Below, in pieces: positions 29,494 to 37,684 of a DNA stretch of 64,000 bases. This DNA is from Mycobacterium sp. Its GTDB lineage: Bacteria; Actinomycetota; Actinomycetes; Mycobacteriales; Mycobacteriaceae. Numbering within the stretch: position 1 is the stretch's first letter; the number at the start of each line of letters is the position of its first letter. Position numbers and translations under genes: made by a program. Below the pieces are notes generated by a model, which saw nothing but the letters and a program-made list of their open reading frames with translations, did no database searches and was not told where the DNA came from. The stretch covers positions 124,001-188,000 of the forward strand of contig RXJD01000002.1 in assembly GCA_003987775.1 (NCBI GenBank). Reading direction: 5' to 3'.

Positions 29494-29529
29494 ATCGTTG
29501 ACCGACTCGACACCGCGTTGATAGCGTGG
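29482..29529. promoter_or_regulatory. EthR operator, ethA-proximal part
   Basis: The stretch contains GTCGATCGACAT, TCGTTGACCGACTCGACA and CGTTGATAGCGTGG, closely following the M. tuberculosis EthR operator (CTCGTTGACGGCCTCGACA, CGTTGATAGCGTGG) immediately upstream of ethA. EthR dimers would bind here to repress ethA. Confidence 0.75.
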
Positions 29530-29534
29530 CCGAC

Positions 29535-31004
29535 ATGACTGAGCACCTTGACGCTGTCATCGTGGGCGCCGGCATTTCGGGGGTCAGCGCGGCCTGGCAT
29601 CTGCAGGACCGGTGCCCGACGAAGAGCTACGCCATCCTGGAGAAGCGGGCAGACATGGGTGGCACCTGGGATCTGTTCCGCTACCCCGGGATCCGCTCCG
29701 ACTCGGACATGTACACGCTGGGCTTCCGCTTTCGCCCGTGGACCGAGCGGCAGGCCATCGCCGACGGCAAGCCGATCTTGGACTACGTCAAGAGCACCGC
29801 GGCCATGTACGGCATCGACAAGCACATCCGCTTCCAGCAACGGGTGATCGCCGCCGACTGGTCCAGCGCCGAGAACCAGTGGACCCTGCAGATCGACAGC
29901 AACGGCACCCACAGCGAACTCACCTGCTCGTTCCTCTTTCTGTGCAGCGGCTACTACAACTACGAGGAGGGTTACGCTCCCACGTTCGCCGGTGCCGAGG
30001 ACTTCACCGGCCCGATCATCCATCCGCAGCATTGGCCCGAGGACCTCGATTACCAGGGCAAGAACGTCATCGTGATCGGCAGCGGCGCCACGGCCGTGAC
30101 TCTGGTTCCAGCCCTTGCCAATTCGGGCGCCAAGCACGTCACGATGCTGCAGCGCTCGCCGACCTACATCGTGTCGCAGCCGGAGTCGGACAGCATCGCC
30201 GACAAGCTGAACCGCTACCTGCCCGAGAAGGCGGCTTACACCGCGGTCCGGTGGAAGAACGTGGTGCAGCAGGCGGCACTTTACGGTGCTTGCCAGAAGT
30301 GGCCGCGGCGGATGCGCAAGATGCTGATGGGGTTGGCGCAGCGCCAGCTGCCCGAGGGTTACGACGTGCGAAAGCATTTCGGGCCGCATTACAGCCCGTG
30401 GGACCAGCGGCTGTGCCTGGTGCCCAACGGAGACCTGTTCCGCGCGATCCGCCACGGGAAGGCCGAGGTGGTGACCGACACCATCGAACGGTTCACCCCC
30501 AACGGAATCCGGTTGAACTCCGGCACCGAGTTGCAGGCCGACATCATCGTCACCGCAACCGGTTTGAACCTGCAGCTGTTCGGCGGCGCGACCACCAGCA
30601 TCGACGGACAGCCGCTGGATCTGACCAAGACCATGGCCTACAAGGGGATGATGCTGTCGGGCATCCCGAACATGGTCTACACCATCGGTTACACCAACGC
30701 GTCCTGGACGTTGAAGGCCGACCTGGTTTCCGAATTCGCCTGTCGTCTATTGAATTACATGGATGACAACGGCTACGACACGGTGGTGGTCGACGAGCCG
30801 GCCCCCGACGTCGAGGACCGGCCGTTCATGGAGTTCACCCCCGGCTACGTGCTGCGCTCGCTCGACGAGTTGCCGAAGCAGGGTTCGCGTACCCCGTGGC
30901 GGCTGAATCAGAACTATCTGCGCGACATACACCTGATCCGGCGCGGCAAGATCGCCGACGAAGGCTTGCGGTTCGCGAAAAAGCCTGCCCCGGTAGCCGT
31001 CTAG
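29535..31004 (+). CDS. ethA: EthA, Baeyer-Villiger FAD monooxygenase
   Basis: 489 residues from the ATG at 29535 (MTEHLDAVIVGAGISGVSAA), matching M. tuberculosis EthA in length and sequence. FAD site GAGISG near residue 13, the Baeyer-Villiger fingerprint FTGPIIHPQHWP near residue 158, and the NADPH site GSGATA near 182 are intact. The enzyme oxidises ketones and activates thioamide prodrugs such as ethionamide. An in-frame GTG at 29526 is less likely. It is followed 7 bp later by the convergent rraA. Confidence 0.97.
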   Translation: MTEHLDAVIVGAGISGVSAAWHLQDRCPTKSYAILEKRADMGGTWDLFRYPGIRSDSDMYTLGFRFRPWTERQAIADGKPILDYVKSTAAMYGIDKHIRFQQRVIAADWSSAENQWTLQIDSNGTHSELTCSFLFLCSGYYNYEEGYAPTFAGAEDFTGPIIHPQHWPEDLDYQGKNVIVIGSGATAVTLVPALANSGAKHVTMLQRSPTYIVSQPESDSIADKLNRYLPEKAAYTAVRWKNVVQQAALYGACQKWPRRMRKMLMGLAQRQLPEGYDVRKHFGPHYSPWDQRLCLVPNGDLFRAIRHGKAEVVTDTIERFTPNGIRLNSGTELQADIIVTATGLNLQLFGGATTSIDGQPLDLTKTMAYKGMMLSGIPNMVYTIGYTNASWTLKADLVSEFACRLLNYMDDNGYDTVVVDEPAPDVEDRPFMEFTPGYVLRSLDELPKQGSRTPWRLNQNYLRDIHLIRRGKIADEGLRFAKKPAPVAV

Positions 31005-31011
31005 TCGCGGA

Positions 31012-31497
31012 CTAATCTCCTGCAGCGACGACGACAACGCCGTCGTCGTCGCTGTAGGCCACCTCGCCCGGCACGAAAGTCACGCCGCCCAAGGTGATTT
31101 CGACGTCGCGTTCGCCTGCGCCGGTCTTGGTGCTCTTGCGCGGGTTGGTGCCCAGCGCTTTGATGCCGATGTCGATGCCCCGCAGGGCGGCGGCGTCGCG
31201 TACCGCGCCGTTGACGATCAGGCCGGCCCAGCCGTTCGAGCGGGCCAGTTCGGCGATCAGATCCCCGACCAGTGCGGTGTGCAGCGAGCCACCGCCGTCG
31301 ATCACCAGAACCCCGCCGGAACTGTGCTCCGACAGGATCGATTTGAGCAGCGCGTTGTCCTGGAAGCACCGGACGGTCGATATCGGACCCGCGAATTCCG
31401 TGCGGGCGCCGAACTGGCGGAACTGCAGATCGCAGCTGCGCACGTCGGGTCCGATGTCGTCGACCAGGTCAGCCGTCGGGCGGAATGTCTCTGCCAC
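31012..31497 (-). CDS. rraA: RraA-like protein (Rv3853 family)
   Basis: 161 residues from the GTG at 31497. The family block [24 protein letters not shown] (about 95-118) with the G-x3-RD motif is present, as is [19 protein letters not shown]. Homologues form trimers or hexamers; E. coli RraA inhibits RNase E. Other relatives are aldolases, and the old menG annotation was withdrawn. It lies 2 bp after hns on the same strand. Confidence 0.93.
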   Translation of the reverse strand: MAETFRPTADLVDDIGPDVRSCDLQFRQFGARTEFAGPISTVRCFQDNALLKSILSEHSSGGVLVIDGGGSLHTALVGDLIAELARSNGWAGLIVNGAVRDAAALRGIDIGIKALGTNPRKSTKTGAGERDVEITLGGVTFVPGEVAYSDDDGVVVVAAGD

Positions 31498-31499
31498 GA

Positions 31500-31949
31500 T
31501 CAGCGGCGGCGCAGCTGCCGGACCAGCAGCAGGGCCAGCAGGCTCAGGGTGATCGCAACCAGCCATGGGCCGGGGGATTGCAGCGGAGACGACTCGGGTG
31601 TCTCCCGCGGCAGGGGGTTGGCCGCACTCTCCACCGTCGACTTCGCTTGAGCCGCGGCATCTTTGGCGGCAGCGAGCTGACCGTTGGTTTCTGCGCGCTG
31701 CTGGAGGTCGGCGGGCGCCTCGGCGGGCTGCTCCGCCAACTTCGGTGGCTCAGCCTTCTTGGCGGGTATCTTCTTGGCCGTCGCCTTCTTGGCGGGGGCC
31801 TTCTTGGCCGGTGCTTTGGCCGCGGCGGCCTTCTTCGCCGGAGCCTTCTTGGCGGGCGCCTTCGCGGCGCTTGCCTTCTTGGCGGGGGCCTTCTTGGCCG
31901 GCGGATTCGGTTGCGGCTCGCCGTCCGGTCGATCCTGCGGGTCTGCCAT
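31500..31949 (-). CDS. hns: Hns, membrane-anchored nucleoid-associated protein (Rv3852 family)
   Basis: 149 residues. The start [20 protein letters not shown] leads into repeats of PAKKA/APAKKA (about 17-66) that resemble histone H1 tails. A conserved helical part follows ([26 protein letters not shown]), then a C-terminal transmembrane helix with a basic end ([21 protein letters not shown]). Rv3852 binds DNA and is membrane-tethered. The KKAPA repeat number differs between species. It lies upstream of rraA with a 2-bp gap. Confidence 0.93.
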   Translation of the reverse strand: MADPQDRPDGEPQPNPPAKKAPAKKASAAKAPAKKAPAKKAAAAKAPAKKAPAKKATAKKIPAKKAEPPKLAEQPAEAPADLQQRAETNGQLAAAKDAAAQAKSTVESAANPLPRETPESSPLQSPGPWLVAITLSLLALLLVRQLRRR

Positions 31950-32030
31950 GCGGCCGCTCCTTTGCAGCTTGGTCGTCGCTAAGTGGTCGTGGGACGCTCG
32001 GGTCCCATCATGCCAGCCCGCGCGCGAGAG

Positions 32031-32360
32031 CTACGGCCTGCGCCGTACGGACCAGATCGCGACGGCGGCGACCGCGGCGATGGCTCCTACCGCGAACGGC
32101 CACGTGGGCAGCTCGCCGTTGGGGTCCGCCGGTCTCGCCGAAGGGGCCGATGTGGCGGTACTGGCCGTCGTCAGCCGCAAGGAGGCGGACCGCGCCAGCA
32201 CGTGCCCGTCGGCTGACGTCACCTGACAAGTCAACGGGTAGGACTCAGCCGCCATCGACGGCTGTGCGGCCACCGGGGCGGCGCCGGCCGTCACGGCGGC
32301 GGTGATGGCCACGGCGGCCCACAGCACAGCCGCACGTGCCCGGCGCCGATGGGCTGTCAT
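32031..32360 (-). CDS. Small secreted/membrane protein (Rv3851-like position)
   Basis: 109 residues from the ATG at 32360 (GTG at 32363 also possible). A signal peptide (AAVLWAAVAITAAVTAGAAPVAAQ) is followed by a short exported domain (YPLTCQVTSADGHVLARSASLRL), a Ser/Pro-rich linker and a C-terminal transmembrane helix (WPFAVGAIAAVAAVAIW) with an RRRP end. Function unknown. It starts where the upstream gene stops, so the pair is translationally coupled. Confidence 0.75.
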   Translation of the reverse strand: MTAHRRRARAAVLWAAVAITAAVTAGAAPVAAQPSMAAESYPLTCQVTSADGHVLARSASLRLTTASTATSAPSARPADPNGELPTWPFAVGAIAAVAAVAIWSVRRRP

Positions 32361-33013
32361 CACACTCCCAGGCGGGCCAGCAGGTCGCCTTCTATCCCGT
32401 CCAGTTGGCTCGAGATAGCGGCGTGCGCTGCCCGGCGCCGCTGGGTCGGCATGTTCTCCGCGGCGGTGATGGCCGCGGACAGATCGGCGAGCCGCTCACT
32501 GATAGCCCCGACGAACTGCTTGGTTTCCGGATCCTTCGGCTTCTTCTCTTGAACCGAACGCAGCGATTGCTCGGCGCCGGCGACCCGCGCCGACAACCGG
32601 GCGCCGTGGCCGGAGAACTGGCCTATCTGCGCAAGCGGAATGCCGAGTTGATCTGCCCGGCGCTGGTCGACGTAGCCGCGGGCGGCGATGGCCGCCCGAT
32701 AAATCAGCGGCGTCAGCACCGGGGCCAGCAGGCGGGACACAGTCAGCGTGCGACGGATGCGGGTGGGCGATAGCAGCTTGCCTTCGCGCGCCGCTTTGAG
32801 CTCGGTCTCGGCAACCTTCAGCGCGACCCGGTCGCTATCCTTCTGCGCCCTGAGTTGCGCGGCGAGCGCCTTGTCGGCCGCCTTTTGGGCGGACTTGATG
32901 CGGCGCCGCTCGTTCTTCGCCGACAGGCGGGCCTCCAGCTTGGCGCGGGCCTTGATCGCGCGGGCTTCGGCGCGACGGGTCGCACGGCTCTTTCGCTTGC
33001 GGAACAGGCCCAT
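32360..33013 (-). CDS. Conserved basic coiled-coil protein (Rv3850-like)
   Basis: 217 residues starting MGLFRKRKSRATRRAEARAI. The first 95 residues are strongly basic and helical, a likely coiled coil rich in Arg, Lys and Ala. A short hydrophobic region lies at about 100-125 (LLAPVLTPLIYRAAIAARGYV). The C-terminus is helical. By position between espR and the small membrane gene it matches Rv3850. No function is known; nucleic-acid or membrane association is only a guess from composition. Confidence 0.8.
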   Translation of the reverse strand: MGLFRKRKSRATRRAEARAIKARAKLEARLSAKNERRRIKSAQKAADKALAAQLRAQKDSDRVALKVAETELKAAREGKLLSPTRIRRTLTVSRLLAPVLTPLIYRAAIAARGYVDQRRADQLGIPLAQIGQFSGHGARLSARVAGAEQSLRSVQEKKPKDPETKQFVGAISERLADLSAAITAAENMPTQRRRAAHAAISSQLDGIEGDLLARLGV

Positions 33014-33133
33014 TCCCGGCCGCCCTCCCGGTATCTCGTAGCTGACGCGGTGCGTGTGCGAGCGCTGGGCCAACCCTAATCCGAGCAGCGCGCGGCCAGC
33101 TCGCCAGGTCAGGTATGAGCGGACCGGCCGGTA

Positions 33134-33532
33134 TCAGGCGTCGAGCCCCTCGGCGCGGCGCAGCTCGTCGATCCGGTCCAGCACCTTCTGCTGCGCCTCC
33201 GGGGGCAGGCCGTGCGCGCGCGCTGCGATACGGCGCACGCCGTCGTCACGCACGGTCGCGTAGAACTGCAACTCCTTGTCGAGCTTCTCGTAGTACTCAT
33301 CGTCGGTGAAGTAGGCGGACTTGATCCGGAAGAAGTTGGCAAGGGCGGTCATGGTTGCTGACGACGGGTTCGTGCGATTGCCGGAACGTAGCTGCGACAG
33401 GTAGGGAGCCGACATCGTGACGCCTTCCGCCTTGAGCGCGGCGATCACCTCCGCGGAGGTATGCGGGCCTCGTCCGGGCGGATACACCGTGTCAAACAGT
33501 CGGTTCAGGCGGGCAGCGAACGTCGTGCTCAT
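33134..33532 (-). CDS. espR: EspR, nucleoid-associated regulator of ESX-1 genes
   Basis: 132 residues, identical in length to M. tuberculosis EspR and nearly identical in sequence (MSTTFAARLNRLFDTVYPPG; TMSAPYLSQLRSGNRTNPS). The helix-turn-helix at about 37-60 recognises DNA, and the C-terminal helices (about 85-130) mediate dimerisation. EspR activates espACD and many cell-wall genes and bridges distant sites. It has a long upstream region (33533 on). Confidence 0.98.
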   Translation of the reverse strand: MSTTFAARLNRLFDTVYPPGRGPHTSAEVIAALKAEGVTMSAPYLSQLRSGNRTNPSSATMTALANFFRIKSAYFTDDEYYEKLDKELQFYATVRDDGVRRIAARAHGLPPEAQQKVLDRIDELRRAEGLDA

Positions 33533-34180
33533 CGATATGACCTCCACCGGGGCTATAAGAGCAAGCGGTATAAATAGGTATTTGCTGATCATGGTAGCGA
33601 CTGATTTTGTCGACCACCAAGTGCAAACCTGATCGTAACCGGTTGCAGCACGCAGGGCGACCGGGACCGGCACCCCCGACGAGCATCCAAACGAATGCAT
33701 CTGGTGTCCACCAATTGACCGGATTTCACAGGTTATCCGCAGAATACACCGCGCGCGCCCGCGCCGTGAGTCACCGCAGGAGGCGCTGAACGCCGCAGCC
33801 GCCGGCGTTCGGGAGGCCTCGGCGGGAAACTCTCGGCAACCAGCAGAAAGCCAAAAAGCGACCACCGGTCACTTTGCTGCTCGGCGCCAATGAGGCATCG
33901 TCCACCGGCTATCGGTCCATCTGCAGGCCCGTGTCGGCGGTTTGGCTGAGCAGTCCCGGCGGACCCGCGGCCGGACGGGCGGCGTCGGCTCTCTTCGGGT
34001 GACGGCCGATGTCGGGTTGTTGGTTTCCGGGGCGCGGACACCTCGCCGCGAATGTGCTGAGGAGTTTGCGCCCGGGCCGCCATGGGCGCTGTCGCGGCGT
34101 CCGCCGACGTTACCGGGGAAGCGGCGGCAAGCAGAGGTGACTGCCCGCGCTGGGTGGCCGGTGGGGGCTACGGGGGATCG
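33533..34180. other. Non-coding region upstream of espR
   Basis: About 650 bp without a supported gene. The part near espR (33540-33640) is A/T-rich and contains TATAAGAGC and GGTATAAATAGG blocks, so the espR promoter is most likely here. A DnaA-like TTATCCGCA lies at 33733-33741. M. tuberculosis has a membrane-protein gene (Rv3848) in this interval; I see no trace of it. Confidence 0.4.
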
Positions 34181-34391
34181 ATGGTGGCGACCCGCGGCGC
34201 GCGGCTGTGCCGCGCTTGCGATCGCCACGGGTTGGATGGTGGCGACGCGCGGCTGCGCCGCGCTTGCGATCGGCCGGGGTGGATGGTGGCGACCCGCGGC
34301 GCGCGGCTGTGCCGCGCTTGCGATCGGCCGGGGTGGATGGTGGCGACCCGCGGCGCGCGGCTGTGCCGCGCTTGCGATCGCCACGGGGTCG
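34181..34391. repeat. Tandem repeat (VNTR-like), four units of about 47-55 bp
   Basis: Units begin ATGGTGGCGAC at 34181, 34236, 34283 and 34337. Each continues through a CGCGGCGCGCGGCTGTGCCG core (shortened in unit 2) to GCTTGCGATCG. Units 3 and 4 are almost identical. Any apparent protein across this region is a product of the repeat. It lies between the Rv3847-like stop and the espR upstream region, as MIRU/VNTR loci often do. Confidence 0.85.
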
Positions 34392-34414
34392 GGCCGCCGG
34401 GTGGCGAGCCGCCG

Positions 34415-34948
34415 CTACGCGGCGAGCAGCATCGCCAGAATTGCAGTGTCCGGGTGGCTGATCGGGTCCACGCCGACGCGGCTCACCATCGACGTGATGG
34501 TGCCGTCGGCCTCCGCTTCCACCCAGGCCGCCCGGTGCTCAAGACCTAAATAGGGCAGGCCGGGCAGCAGCACACAGCCAGAGGCGGCGCCGGTGCACTC
34601 CGGCAACGACGGCGTCGTCTCCGACGGCGGATGCAGCATCAGCAACGCAGGAGGCTGATGGTCGGCGAAATATCCTGGCTGGATGGCCGTTTCGCCGAAT
34701 ACGGTGCCCTCGGCCAGGACCAGGCCGACGGTTCCGGGTTCGGGCTCATCCGGAAGTTCCTCGCGCGCGCCGAACACCGTTGTGGTGGAAAGCAATCCGG
34801 GCAGTGAGGCGACACGCACGGCCACCATCAACAGTTGCGCCCATTCTTTGGTGGAATCGGGCCAACGCCCGGATATCACAAACCCTTTCAGGGCACCGCG
34901 AGCATGAAAGGGGGACACCCCTATAGGCCGGCCAGACCCAGCATCCAT
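34415..34948 (-). CDS. Conserved protein of unknown function (Rv3847-like)
   Basis: 177 residues beginning MDAGSGRPIGVSPFHARGAL. Conserved blocks include KGFVISGRWPDSTKEWAQLL, LPGLLSTTTVFGAREELPD and a hydrophobic end (ISHPDTAILAMLLAA). The length and position next to sodA match Rv3847, a mycobacterial protein without a known domain. No signal peptide or membrane segment is seen. A 12-bp direct repeat lies just upstream. Confidence 0.85.
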   Translation of the reverse strand: MDAGSGRPIGVSPFHARGALKGFVISGRWPDSTKEWAQLLMVAVRVASLPGLLSTTTVFGAREELPDEPEPGTVGLVLAEGTVFGETAIQPGYFADHQPPALLMLHPPSETTPSLPECTGAASGCVLLPGLPYLGLEHRAAWVEAEADGTITSMVSRVGVDPISHPDTAILAMLLAA

Positions 34949-34985
34949 ATTGCCTCCGTGACGCCTTCATCCGAAGTAACCACGC

Positions 34986-35013
34986 TGGTAGCTCGAACAA
35001 ATGGTAGCTCGAA
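34986..35013. promoter_or_regulatory. Direct repeat upstream of the Rv3847-like gene
   Basis: TGGTAGCTCGAA occurs at 34986-34997 and again at 35002-35013, a 16-bp period, 38-65 bp upstream of the minus-strand start at 34948. It could bind a regulator as tandem half-sites. No family was recognised. Confidence 0.4.
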
Positions 35014-35122
35014 TGGTCAAGCATGCGCGGGGTTTTGGCGCCGTGCAACTCGACACGGCCGGTCGGCGGCGGTGTTACCGATCAGCAACATGCCAAGCGA
35101 TCGTTGTGGCGCCAAAAGACAA

Positions 35123-35150
35123 GGGCGCCGCGCGATGTCGCGCGACGCCC
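35123..35150 (-). terminator. sodA terminator
   Basis: On the minus strand a 13-bp GC-rich stem (GGGCGUCGCGCGA pairing with UCGCGCGGCGCCC, one G-U pair) lies 20 bp after the sodA stop. It is followed by a U-rich stretch (UUGUCUUUU). This is a standard intrinsic terminator. Confidence 0.8.
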
Positions 35151-35169
35151 CGGCCCTGAAGTCAGACGA

Positions 35170-35793
35170 TCAGGGGAAGATCAACCCCGATGTCTTCGAC
35201 GTGGCGGCCTCGTAGCGGGACTGCACGTCGGCCCAGTTGACCACGTTCCAGAACGCTTTGACGTAGTCCGCCTTGACGTTCTTGTACTGCAGGTAGAAAG
35301 CGTGCTCCCACATGTCGACCTGCAGCAGCGGGATCACCCCGAGCGGCACATTGGCCTGCTGGTCGTAGAGCTGGAAGGTCAGCAGCCGGCCACCCAGGGT
35401 GTCGTAACCGAGCACGGCCCAGCCCGAGCCCTGCAGGCCGTTGGCAGCCGCACTGAACTGCGCCTGGAACTTGTCGAACGAGCCGAACTGGTCGTCGATC
35501 GCGGCGGCCAGGTCGCCCGTGGGCTTGTCGCCGCCGTCCGGCGAGAGGTTCTTCCACCAGATGGAGTGGTTGACGTGACCGCCGAGGTGGAAGGCCAGGT
35601 TCTTCTCGTTCAAGAAGATGGCCGAGTGGTCACCCTTGGCGCGCGCCTCTTCGAGCTTGGCGACCGCGTCGTTGACGCCTTTGACGTAGGTGGCGTGGTG
35701 CTTGCTGTGGTGGATCTCGTTGATCTGACCAGAGATGTGCGGCTCTAGTGCTGCGTAGTCCCAGTCCAAGTCGGGCAGGGTGTATTCAGCCAC
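35170..35793 (-). CDS. sodA: Superoxide dismutase, Mn-type
   Basis: 207 residues from a GTG start with a GGAAGG site. The Fe/Mn-family metal ligands are His28, His76, Asp160 and His164 (DMWEHAFY). Residue 145 is Gln ([10 protein letters not shown]); the Fe-SOD of M. tuberculosis has His145, while Mn-SODs of fast growers such as M. fortuitum have Gln. It therefore likely uses manganese. It converts superoxide to peroxide and oxygen and is exported without a classical signal peptide in mycobacteria. Confidence 0.97.
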   Translation of the reverse strand: MAEYTLPDLDWDYAALEPHISGQINEIHHSKHHATYVKGVNDAVAKLEEARAKGDHSAIFLNEKNLAFHLGGHVNHSIWWKNLSPDGGDKPTGDLAAAIDDQFGSFDKFQAQFSAAANGLQGSGWAVLGYDTLGGRLLTFQLYDQQANVPLGVIPLLQVDMWEHAFYLQYKNVKADYVKAFWNVVNWADVQSRYEAATSKTSGLIFP

Positions 35794-35957
35794 GGCTTTC
35801 CTTCCTTCGATAAGCGGATCGTCTGACGTGTCATTCGCGGGGTCCCGCCACGCGGCAACCTGGCATCTTCAACCCTGCTCCATGACCGCGCGTGCCGCAA
35901 GGACGACCCCCGGGAACCCGCCCCGAATACCCGGTATACGCGGCGATCAAGCTGGAA

Positions 35958-36110
35958 TCAGGACAACGCGATCAGGGCGAGCACAGCCAGCAGCGCGAGC
36001 GCGATCAGACCGGCGCGCAGTGCGGCGACTCGGTACGCCTGATTCCAGGCAGGCGACCCCGAGTACGAGTTCGACTGTGTCGAACCCGGACCGAACGAAT
36101 GTGTGGCCAT
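35958..36110 (-). CDS. Small C-terminally anchored membrane protein
   Basis: 50 residues from the ATG at 36110, preceded by GGAAGG with 6-bp spacing. A hydrophilic N-terminus (MATHSFGPGSTQSNSYSG) is followed by a single hydrophobic helix (GLIALALLAVLALIAL) at the extreme C-terminus. It lies 164 bp upstream of sodA on the same strand. I recognise no family. The good ribosome site and clear tail-anchor support a real gene. Confidence 0.6.
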   Translation of the reverse strand: MATHSFGPGSTQSNSYSGSPAWNQAYRVAALRAGLIALALLAVLALIALS

Positions 36111-36433
36111 TAAATGCCTTCCAACTGCACGTCCACCTCGCCGCGCCCAAAGAGTCGAGTGAGGTGAGTCACAATGAAGCCCCGCGTCCGCGATCATAAC
36201 GCGTGATCCGCGGCTTGGAAAACCGGACGCCCGCGCGTCTTGTAGCAATCCTTCGTTGCGGCCTCAACGCACGTTTGCGGTGGTGGAGTGGCGATCTCGC
36301 AGACATATCGCCGAAGCCAGTTCGCATGTTTGGCGGTCCAGAGCGCCGGGTATTCGCGCGGCATTCAAACCGGCGATCTATTCGCTCGGAGTGCCGTCGA
36401 GGCTGTCGATCGACACGCGTTGTTACCGCTGTG

Positions 36434-36522
36434 TTATCCACAGATCCACCGAAAGCTGGCCGATAGAGGCTGTGTCCGCGACCCATCCCAATTGTGGATA
36501 AACCTGTGGAAATTGTGGATAG
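36434..36522. other. Cluster of DnaA boxes in a 535-bp intergenic region
   Basis: A perfect TTATCCACA lies at 36434-36442. On the other strand are a perfect copy at 36493-36501 (TGTGGATAA), a one-mismatch copy at 36514-36522 (TGTGGATAG) and a weak copy at 36505-36513 (TGTGGAAAT). The rest of 36111-36645 shows no gene. No dnaA or dnaN is nearby, so this is not the standard origin but could titrate DnaA or regulate the neighbours. Confidence 0.65.
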
Positions 36523-36645
36523 CTCCATTTAGCTGTGTCCTACGTCACGCCTATGCCCGGTGTGGCGCCTGTTGGGCACGGCTGTGGCTGTGCTATGGCC
36601 CCTCCGCTCCGCCGCCCATCGCCTGGCACCTATTAGGCTGGTCCG

Positions 36646-37680
36646 GTGATTCAGGTGTGCTCCCAGTGCGGCACCCGGTGGAATGTGCGCGAACGACAGC
36701 GCACCTGGTGCCCACGCTGCCGGGGCGCCCTGATGGCGCCGCTGGCCGACGCGCCTCCGGGTGACCCTCGGTGGAGCGCGCAAGCCGGGCCCCAGCCCTC
36801 GCCCGCGCCGCGCACGCCGCCCCGGCTTCCGCCGGGTTTCCGCTGGATAGCGGTGCGGCCGGGGGCCGCACCACCGATACGGCGGATGCGCCGGCCGTTG
36901 GGCCCCACACCGCGTTACACGGTGATTCCCCGCTGGGGTCTGGTCGACCGCGTCAGTCCGGTTGCGCCGACGTCACCGGACGCCACGGTCAAGGCGGGGC
37001 CGAGTCCCGAAGTCGTGCGGGTGATGCTGTTCGCAACCCAGTTGGTGCTGGCCGGCGCTGCGCTGGTGTACGCGGCGCGCTATGGACTGCTGATCTATAA
37101 CCGCGATTCGCTGCTGAACTCGCTGGTCGCCCTGGCGGCGGACTGGATCGGGATTGCCGCGAGCGTGGCAGCGATGGCAGTGATGCTGGGATCCTTCGTC
37201 GTCCTGGTGAAGTGGTTGATCGCCCGTCGTGCTGCGGCCTTCAGCTACCACGGGCTGCCCGAGCACCGCTCGCCCCGCCGAATGTGGGCCGGCTGCCTGC
37301 TGCCCTTCGCGAACTTGGTGATGGCGCCCGTCTACGTCATCGAACTCGCACTTGTGGAGGACCACTACGAACGGGTGCGCAAGCCGATCTACCTGTGGTG
37401 GCTCGCCTGGACCGTCAGCTACGTGGTGTCGCTGTTCGCCATCGCCACCAGCTTGTCCAGCGATGCGCAGGGCATCGCCAACAACACGGTGATGGTGGTG
37501 TTCGGTTATCTGGCCGCCGCGGTCACGGTCGCCGGAGTGGGACGCGTCTTCGAAGGATTCGAGCGCAAGCCCGTCGAACGCCCGGCGCACCGCTGGCTCG
37601 TCGTCGAAGCCGATCGGCCCGCGCCTTCAGCAGCAGCAGCCGCTCCGGTTGAGCTGGAGGGACAGGAACCGGCAGCATAG
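36646..37680 (+). CDS. DUF4328 membrane protein with N-terminal zinc ribbon (Rv3843c-like)
   Basis: 344 residues from the GTG at 36646. A CSQC...CPRC zinc-ribbon (residues 5-25) and a proline-rich linker (about 40-100) precede a DUF4328 domain with about five hydrophobic segments between 125 and 300. The C-terminus is Ala/Pro-rich and cytosolic. The family is common in actinobacteria with unknown function. It ends 4 bp before glpQ1, so the two are co-transcribed. Confidence 0.85.
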   Translation: MIQVCSQCGTRWNVRERQRTWCPRCRGALMAPLADAPPGDPRWSAQAGPQPSPAPRTPPRLPPGFRWIAVRPGAAPPIRRMRRPLGPTPRYTVIPRWGLVDRVSPVAPTSPDATVKAGPSPEVVRVMLFATQLVLAGAALVYAARYGLLIYNRDSLLNSLVALAADWIGIAASVAAMAVMLGSFVVLVKWLIARRAAAFSYHGLPEHRSPRRMWAGCLLPFANLVMAPVYVIELALVEDHYERVRKPIYLWWLAWTVSYVVSLFAIATSLSSDAQGIANNTVMVVFGYLAAAVTVAGVGRVFEGFERKPVERPAHRWLVVEADRPAPSAAAAAPVELEGQEPAA

Positions 37681-37684
37681 GCGT

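Noticed and set aside
34181..34391. CRISPR-like array
   Set aside because: The whole unit repeats, with no unique spacers, and no cas genes are present; it is a tandem repeat.
33942..34553. Plus-strand reading frame across the repeat and overlapping frames
   Set aside because: The apparent proteins are translations of the 47-55 bp repeat, with no ribosome site and no protein family; they also overlap the Rv3847-like gene.
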